64,000 nt of DNA from Leisingera sp. M658 (GTDB lineage: Bacteria; Pseudomonadota; Alphaproteobacteria; Rhodobacterales; Rhodobacteraceae). The DNA lies in NCBI RefSeq assembly GCF_025144145.1, contig NZ_CP083546.1, forward strand, positions 3,692,001 through 3,756,000. Reading direction: 5' to 3'. This document shows, one piece after another, positions 60,587 to 64,000 of this stretch. Position 1 is the stretch's first letter, and each line of letters opens with the position of its first letter. The notes beneath the pieces were generated by a model. That model was not told the DNA's origin, did not search any database, and worked only from the letters and a program-made list of their open reading frames with translations. A program made the translations under genes and the position numbers.

Positions 60587-61495
60587 TCACCCTGAAGCAC
60601 CCGGCAACGGGACCAGGCACAGCTCCTCCAGCGGAAGCTCTTCTGGACCGTGCTTTTCAAGGGGAAAGCCGACGGAGACATTGCGCACGGGGGTGCTTCC
60701 GACCTGGGCCGCCAGCCGACGGTGAGAGTGCCCGAAGTACCATCCGTCAATCCAGTGCTGATCGAACAGAGGCGTGAGGTCAGAGTGAAACGCCGGGGTG
60801 AGGTCGTCGATCTGACCGGCGGCGTCGGGATGGGGGCCGTGGTGCGTGACTACGAAGCTGCGGCCGTTTGGGACCCAATGAGGTTCTGCAAGTCGATCCT
60901 CCAGCCATTGCCGCTGGGCCTTGTGTAAGGACAAGATATCCTCTGGTGTTATGGCAGCTTGCTGCGGGCGCCCAAGCAGTTCGAACGGTGAGAGCGGGCC
61001 AGTTTCCAGCCGTTTGGAAATCTGCACATAGTCGTTCATGTTTCGGAGCGCCACGCTCATGGCATTTTGGACATCGCCGAGCAGTGCAAAATCCGTCCAT
61101 AGGGTCGTGCAGAGATACCGATCATCACCATGGCGCACCTCGCGCTGTTGCGCGAAGTGGACTCCGGCCGCTTCTGCCAGTTTTTCCAGCTCATCATCAG
61201 CGTTCAGAAAACCCATGTAGTAATCGTGATTGCCTGGGAAAATGATCGTTCTAGACGGATCCATGAAGCGGCTCAGGTATGCAAAAACCGCATGCCAATT
61301 TGAGAATGGGGTGTTTGCCAAGTCTCCGGCAATGATCAAGGCATCGAGTTCAGCCCATTGCAAGCTGCTATCCAGGCCGTGCGACTCAAAGGGCTCCTTG
61401 CCGATATTTCTATAGCTGTCCAAGTGGAGGTCTGCGAGCACCGCAACCTTGCCCGTTTGGTACGGAATTTCAATCGGTGTGCTGGACGTGTTCAT
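60587..61495 (-). CDS. metallophosphoesterase (third type)
   Basis: About 302 aa from ATG 61495 (MNTSSTPIEIPYQTGKVAVL). The metal-site motifs are VLADLHLDSYRN (DxH), LIIAGDLANTPFS (GD), IIFPGNHDYYMG (GNHD), FVVTHHGPHPDA (H) and WYFGHSHRRLAA (GHxH). It resembles the Icc/YkuE-like class of cytosolic phosphoesterases. The open frame extends 35 codons further upstream but MNTSS has the better ribosome binding site. It lies 114 nt from the neighbouring phosphatase gene. Confidence 0.85.
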   Translation of the reverse strand: MNTSSTPIEIPYQTGKVAVLADLHLDSYRNIGKEPFESHGLDSSLQWAELDALIIAGDLANTPFSNWHAVFAYLSRFMDPSRTIIFPGNHDYYMGFLNADDELEKLAEAAGVHFAQQREVRHGDDRYLCTTLWTDFALLGDVQNAMSVALRNMNDYVQISKRLETGPLSPFELLGRPQQAAITPEDILSLHKAQRQWLEDRLAEPHWVPNGRSFVVTHHGPHPDAAGQIDDLTPAFHSDLTPLFDQHWIDGWYFGHSHRRLAAQVGSTPVRNVSVGFPLEKHGPEELPLEELCLVPLPGASG

Positions 61496-62113
61496 GTGAC
61501 GGTGTTTCCGCACTGCCTGGCTTTCCCGAATAGCCATGAAACGGGCCCAGAATCGTAAATCCAGAAGCTGACTAGCACAGGCATCGCAGGCGGTTCTCAA
61601 CTATACGGCTTAAGTTGCAGATGCGCACGAAAGCTTCCGAGCGCCCACTATTCGTGCATGATTCCGTTAGTGGAGTCTAGTCGGTTGTTTTAAAATGATT
61701 TTTCGCAAATTTGGCGATGACACCTGAACCAGAGACCGCAGCGGAAAGCTGCAAAAGCAAACCCATGCGTTGAGCTTGAACTCAACCGTGATTGAAGAAG
61801 CAGTTAATGTCTGAACTGTCTCCAACTAACGGGATATGCACACACTTCGCTCAATGGATACTAAAGCTAATGGCGTTAGATCAGCTGATTAGATTGTCGC
61901 CTTGGCAGGGTGCGCCTGCCGCCCAAGGTTGTCCGGCATCGATCAGAGGATCAGTTTTTCGCAAATTGTGTTCGGGAGGAATTTGAGCGGTGTCAGGAAA
62001 GCAGCCGCCGCGACAGCTGCGGTGAGTGCTCTGCAGTTTTGATCAAGCCTCCGGCCAGCGGCAAGAGGCGGCGTTACAGATCGGGGGCCTTTTTCATGTT
62101 TGTCGAGCTGGAC

Positions 62114-62348
62114 CGTTACACCCTGACTCAATATTTTCAACAACTTAGCCAAAGTGTAACGCTGTAACGCCCGTAACGGCGGGGGAGAGTGTATATCTCA
62201 CACTCTCTCCGGCTGGGTATCTCTTGCTCTCTCTTTATATATATATAACTATTTATGTGTTACATACATAGATAGATAGATAAACCTTCGCCTTTTCAAT
62301 GACTTGACCCCGTAACGGACCCGTAACGCCACCCGTAACGCTGTTACA
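62114..62348 (+). repeat. GTAACG repeat cluster around AT-rich core
   Basis: Six direct copies of GTAACG occur in two groups of three (62156, 62164, 62173 and 62312, 62323, 62335), usually within CCCGTAACG. Inverted copies flank them (CGTTAC at 62114, GTTACA at 62343). Between the groups lie an 8-bp stem palindrome (62185-62207), TATATATATA and four GATA units. This layout resembles iterons of a replication origin or operator arrays. Confidence 0.55.
62185..62207. repeat. palindrome within the repeat cluster
   Basis: GAGAGTGT and ACACTCTC form a perfect 8-bp stem with a 7-nt AT-rich loop. Confidence 0.65.
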
Positions 62349-63529
62349 CGCTTGATTTATATAGGTTTTTCCAGGCCTCCCTCTGCCGACTTCCGGCGAA
62401 AGTGGCCCTAAATTTGGCTCTCCGATGCACGGCGGTCAGAGAAACAAGGAAATTAATGCAATAATTTCAGGGGTGTAACAGAATTTCAAGCTAATCGAAC
62501 CAGGATGCCCCGTCGAGAGGAGGCGGAGGTGACATCTGGGGCGCAGGGGCGACTGAAGCACTGGCAGCAGATCAAGCTGCAGGAAGGTGCTTTTCGCTTT
62601 TCGCTTTTCGCTCTGATGGCGCAACGAACGGTTCGGAGGCCACCTTTGAGTTCGGGTCCGGGATGAGGAGCCTGAACGGCGACCGGACTTACAAGGGAGG
62701 TGAACTAAGAAGTTTTCGGCAGTCAGTACCCCAAAGTATCTTTGTCAGGAGTAAGGTATACCGCGCGAGGATACTTTAGAAAACTTCCTTCCCATCGGCT
62801 GGACGCCCTATTGGCTCCGGGTTTCCCAAAACAGGAAATCTCCAAATGATCGATTGGCAATGTTCTGCGCCAGGGGCGTGAAGCCCTTCGCGCGCGCCGA
62901 AGCTTTGCCGCGGGCCCGGTTCGGGCCAATCGTCTCCCGAGAATTCACTATGCAGCAGTTGAGGGGCGGGCTTTGAAAAGGCGCGATACAAATATGGCTT
63001 CGGGACGCAGGCCATATCGAGGTGTACGGGCGCGCGATCTACAGGATTTCGGCAGCCACCCAGACCGGGGCAGATGCTCTGCTGGCGAAATTCAGGCGGG
63101 ACAAACAAGGCGCTGACTACAGCCTCCCGTGGCTCATCGAGGAGCATCGAGGAGCATCGAGGCTGCACAATCTACGTCGGAAGTTCCCTGAAGATTGCAG
63201 ATCAGCTAAGATAACATCTGCAGCAAACGAGTAAAGCGACCTATGCCCTTCACCTTCGCCGCTGGTGTCCGGAAGAGGACCATGTGCTGAGGGTGGAGCT
63301 CCAGGCGCCAGCGTACGACGTGCCGAACACGGTGGTTCAGGATGCCGAAGACGCCCTCTGGGGGTTGCTCCCGGCCTCGCCTGGGGCGCCGCGGTGCCAA
63401 GTAGGGCTGAAAGCCACCCTTCGGCCGGAATTTCCCTGACATGCCGGGAGGGCAGCGCTGGTCAGGCAAATCATCCTTTCCCCTGACATTTTCTTCAACC
63501 GCCTCTATTTTGGGGGCAGGGAGATCCGG

Positions 63530-63844
63530 ATGACACGTTTCGAAGCTTTGCTGGAACAGCGTCGGCAACTGCATCTGAAGGCGGCAATAGCCGCCTGGCA
63601 GACGATTCATGCGCAGTTGGCCGGTAAAGGGATCGAGCACGAACTGTTCGGATCCCTCGCGAAGGGGGATTTCCGCGAGCACTCGGACATCGACCTGATG
63701 ATCCTGGGCAAACTGACTTGGGAGGAGCGCGCAATGGTCCGCAGGATCGCAGAAGACACCGCTTCAAACGCCCAGGTTGCGCTGGACCTGTTCTTTGCAG
63801 AGGACTTCAACGAAAAGAAGATATTGGCTCTTCTAGAGCATTGA
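63530..63844 (+). CDS. MNT-type minimal nucleotidyltransferase
   Basis: This 104-aa protein has the polymerase-beta-like signature HELFGSLAKGDFREHSDIDL (GS followed by DxD) at about residues 39-58 and a third acidic strand QVALDLFF. A GGGAG ribosome binding site precedes ATG 63530. Such MNT proteins are usually the antitoxin (AMP-transferring) half of HEPN-MNT type VII toxin-antitoxin pairs. No HEPN gene is visible on either side within the window, so it may be an orphan or the partner may lie beyond 64000. Confidence 0.82.
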   Translation: MTRFEALLEQRRQLHLKAAIAAWQTIHAQLAGKGIEHELFGSLAKGDFREHSDIDLMILGKLTWEERAMVRRIAEDTASNAQVALDLFFAEDFNEKKILALLEH

Positions 63845-64000
63845 GACCTGCTTTCCTGCACTGCTGCCGGTGACTAAGACGACCCAAGGCATCGCTCGTG
63901 AAACGCGGAGGGGAGGATATCTGGCGCTTGAACTGTTCAGTACTGGTATCCTGCCGGTGCAGCGGACTGCGGCCGCCGTCTCGGAGTAAACGCGGTTTCA

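Larger units (their letters stand above)
61601..63529. other. gene-poor region with origin-like repeats
   Basis: About 1.9 kb without a convincing gene. The middle is AT-rich with repeated GTAACG words, a palindrome, TATATATATA and a GATA tract (listed separately). A triple near-repeat of ATCGAGGAGC lies at 63138-63163. Short frames such as 63022-63234 on the plus strand look partly protein-like (ADALLAKFRRDKQGADYS), but I cannot support them. Confidence 0.45.

Noticed and set aside
62230-62285. CRISPR array from the GATA and TATA repeats
   Set aside because: Simple-sequence tracts without spacers or cas genes; no CRISPR-like repeat-spacer structure anywhere in the window.
62776-63168. 130-codon minus-strand frame
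   Set aside because: Cys/Pro/Arg-rich, no start signal and no recognisable motif in a decayed region.

Overview
The window looks like chromosome or large-replicon DNA from a Roseobacter-group alphaproteobacterium (Rhodobacteraceae, something like Leisingera or Phaeobacter). This rests on GC-rich coding, an alphaproteobacterial general stress response (GSR) module (NepR, an EcfG-type sigma factor, a HisKA_2 kinase), Roseobacter-style Crp/Fnr regulators and the types of insertion sequence present. No complete tRNA or rRNA gene was recognised.

Region 1 (1 to about 21.2 kb) is a stress-response island. The tail of one EcfG-like sigma factor overlaps a HisKA_2 histidine kinase and a phospholipase D family protein. 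A complete nepR-ecfG pair follows at 5.06-5.77 kb. I can read GGAAC-N16/17-CGTT (EcfG-type) promoters in front of the secreted 162-aa gene, mgtC, nepR-ecfG, several small membrane or envelope genes (8.3-9.8 kb), a CsbD gene and, with a weaker -10, a second DUF1328 gene. The probable regulon encodes mostly envelope and osmoprotective functions: an MgtC-like protein, DUF883/DUF3618/holin-like proteins, an AI-2E-type transporter, CsbD, a BON-MscS channel and a CPA1 antiporter. Two Crp/Fnr paralogues and two degenerate receiver-like proteins lie among them.

Region 2 (18.3-25.1 kb) is an insertion-sequence graveyard: a decayed IS21, an IS3 remnant, an IS5 element and a truncated phage-type integrase, part of it bounded by two copies of a tRNA-Phe 3' end. 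Ten short (29-45 bp) hairpin-forming inserts are embedded in the transposase genes here. They fall into two recurring sequence families plus one singleton. Stem sequences differ between copies but stay complementary, and one family occurs in both orientations. This is the most unusual signal in the window.

Region 3 (25.1-49.8 kb) is an accessory island that begins with a P4-type integrase beside the tRNA-Phe remnant. It holds a PD-(D/E)XK nuclease gene pair, a coiled-coil membrane protein with a secreted tail-collar-like protein, a 662-aa peptidoglycan-binding and lysozyme-like protein, a three-gene cluster (lipoprotein, 669-aa helical protein, polytopic membrane protein), a DUF2235 hydrolase with a LecA-like lectin tail, and a 1273-aa membrane protein with an OmpA-like C terminus. 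Several of these may belong to one uncharacterised envelope-associated system. The island is broken up by IS66 (complete, with 8-bp target duplication) and by IS3, IS5, IS30, IS110, IS256 and IS21 pieces.

Region 4 (50-64 kb) has a second IS21, small secreted and membrane genes, a tandem pair of ClpP-fold periplasmic proteins, an RTX-repeat fragment, three different calcineurin-like metallophosphoesterases in a row, an about 1.9-kb gene-poor stretch with GTAACG repeats around an AT-rich core, and an MNT-type nucleotidyltransferase.
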